This document shows positions 5,577 to 5,680 of a DNA stretch of 5,680 nucleotides, piece after piece (positions within the stretch are counted from its first letter, which is position 1; every line of letters begins with the position of its first letter). The DNA lies in the NCBI GenBank assembly GCA_023433985.1, contig JAEYTN010000258.1, positions 1 to 5,680 on the forward strand, in the 5' to 3' direction. The DNA is from Pseudomonadota bacterium. Its GTDB lineage: Bacteria > Pseudomonadota > Alphaproteobacteria > Rhizobiales > Devosiaceae. The notes under the pieces were generated by a model, which worked only from the letters and a program-made list of their open reading frames with translations, did no database searches and was not told the origin of the DNA. Made by a program: the position numbers and the translations under genes.

Positions 5577-5680
5577 TTAGGCTCCGAGGGATTTGATGAA
5601 GGCCATCGAGCGGCTGGCGAAGCGGTCGATGTCGTTGGGGTTGTCGTGCTCGGCGATGAAGTAGCCGGCGCGGGTCTTGG
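5577..5680 (-). CDS. Sugar-phosphate isomerase/epimerase, C-terminal fragment at the window edge
   Basis: Only the last 33 residues and the TAA stop (5579-5577) are visible: KTRAGYFIAEHDNPNDIDRF followed by ASRSMAFIKSLGA. The GYF-[IV]-x-EHDNP stretch followed by a closing helix is the usual end of xylose-isomerase-like TIM-barrel proteins (AP endonuclease family 2 superfamily), whose members isomerise or epimerise sugars and keto-inositols, or act with Gfo/Idh partners on oxidised glycosides. It lies 2 nt upstream of the Gfo/Idh gene on the same strand, clearly one operon. The gene is cut by the window edge, not truncated biologically. Assignment rests on a short segment, so moderate confidence. 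Confidence 0.75.
   Translation of the reverse strand, partial: KTRAGYFIAEHDNPNDIDRFASRSMAFIKSLGA

Noticed and set aside
4558..5580. Plus-strand 340-codon open frame opposite the Gfo/Idh gene
   Set aside because: The opposite strand has the unmistakable GAGNIS and EKP motifs and operon spacing; this frame has no recognisable domain.
1..5680. CRISPR arrays, insertion sequences, integrases, tRNA or rRNA genes
   Set aside because: No regularly spaced repeats, transposase or integrase coding, terminal inverted repeats or RNA-gene folds were seen. The only long-range similarity is between the two LysR genes, their promoters and the terminator stems.

Overview
The window is GC-rich, compact and strongly biased to G/C at third codon positions. 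The gene families (NodD/NahR-like LysR regulators, a Gfo/Idh oxidoreductase next to a sugar-phosphate isomerase/epimerase, an MFS carrier) fit an alphaproteobacterium, most likely of the Hyphomicrobiales. This placement is an inference from style and content, as there is no rRNA or tRNA to anchor it.

Layout from left to right. (1) 1-531, minus: the N-terminal 177 residues of a LysR-type regulator that runs off the left edge. (2) 532-615: a divergent regulatory gap. (3) 616-804 and 816-1085, plus: a 62-residue unknown protein, probably translationally coupled to a small antibiotic-biosynthesis-monooxygenase (ABM)-fold protein, followed by a terminator hairpin at 1141-1180. (4) 1250-2473, plus: a 12-helix MFS transporter whose 3' end overlaps the next gene tail to tail. 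(5) 2445-3395, minus: a full-length LysR regulator that is a close paralogue of the first. (6) 3396-3472: a second divergent regulatory gap. (7) 3473-4381, plus: an NmrA-like atypical short-chain dehydrogenase, then a second hairpin (4387-4410) with the same 10-bp stem as the first. (8) 4435-5574 and 5577-5680, minus: a Gfo/Idh/MocA oxidoreductase and the C-terminal end of a sugar-phosphate isomerase/epimerase, 2 nt apart, forming a sugar-catabolism operon that continues to the right.

The most notable point is that regions 1-3 and 5-7 are two copies of one regulatory plan: a paralogous LysR gene on the left, a compact divergent promoter, an unrelated small redox-type gene on the right, and the same terminator stem. 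The two regulator promoters match in detail. Each has TTGA(A/G)G, 17 bp, TATGAT, then 9 nt to the ATG, which predicts a 5' leader of only about 3 nt. Over the -10 and start codon of each lies a 14-nt-period direct repeat of CATATCACTG-like units, which also contains a T-N11-A LysR-type box. I infer autoregulation and possible cross-regulation between the paralogues, with the ABM protein, the NmrA-like reductase and perhaps the MFS carrier as targets. The right-hand sugar operon looks like an independent unit. I found no mobile element, CRISPR array or RNA gene.
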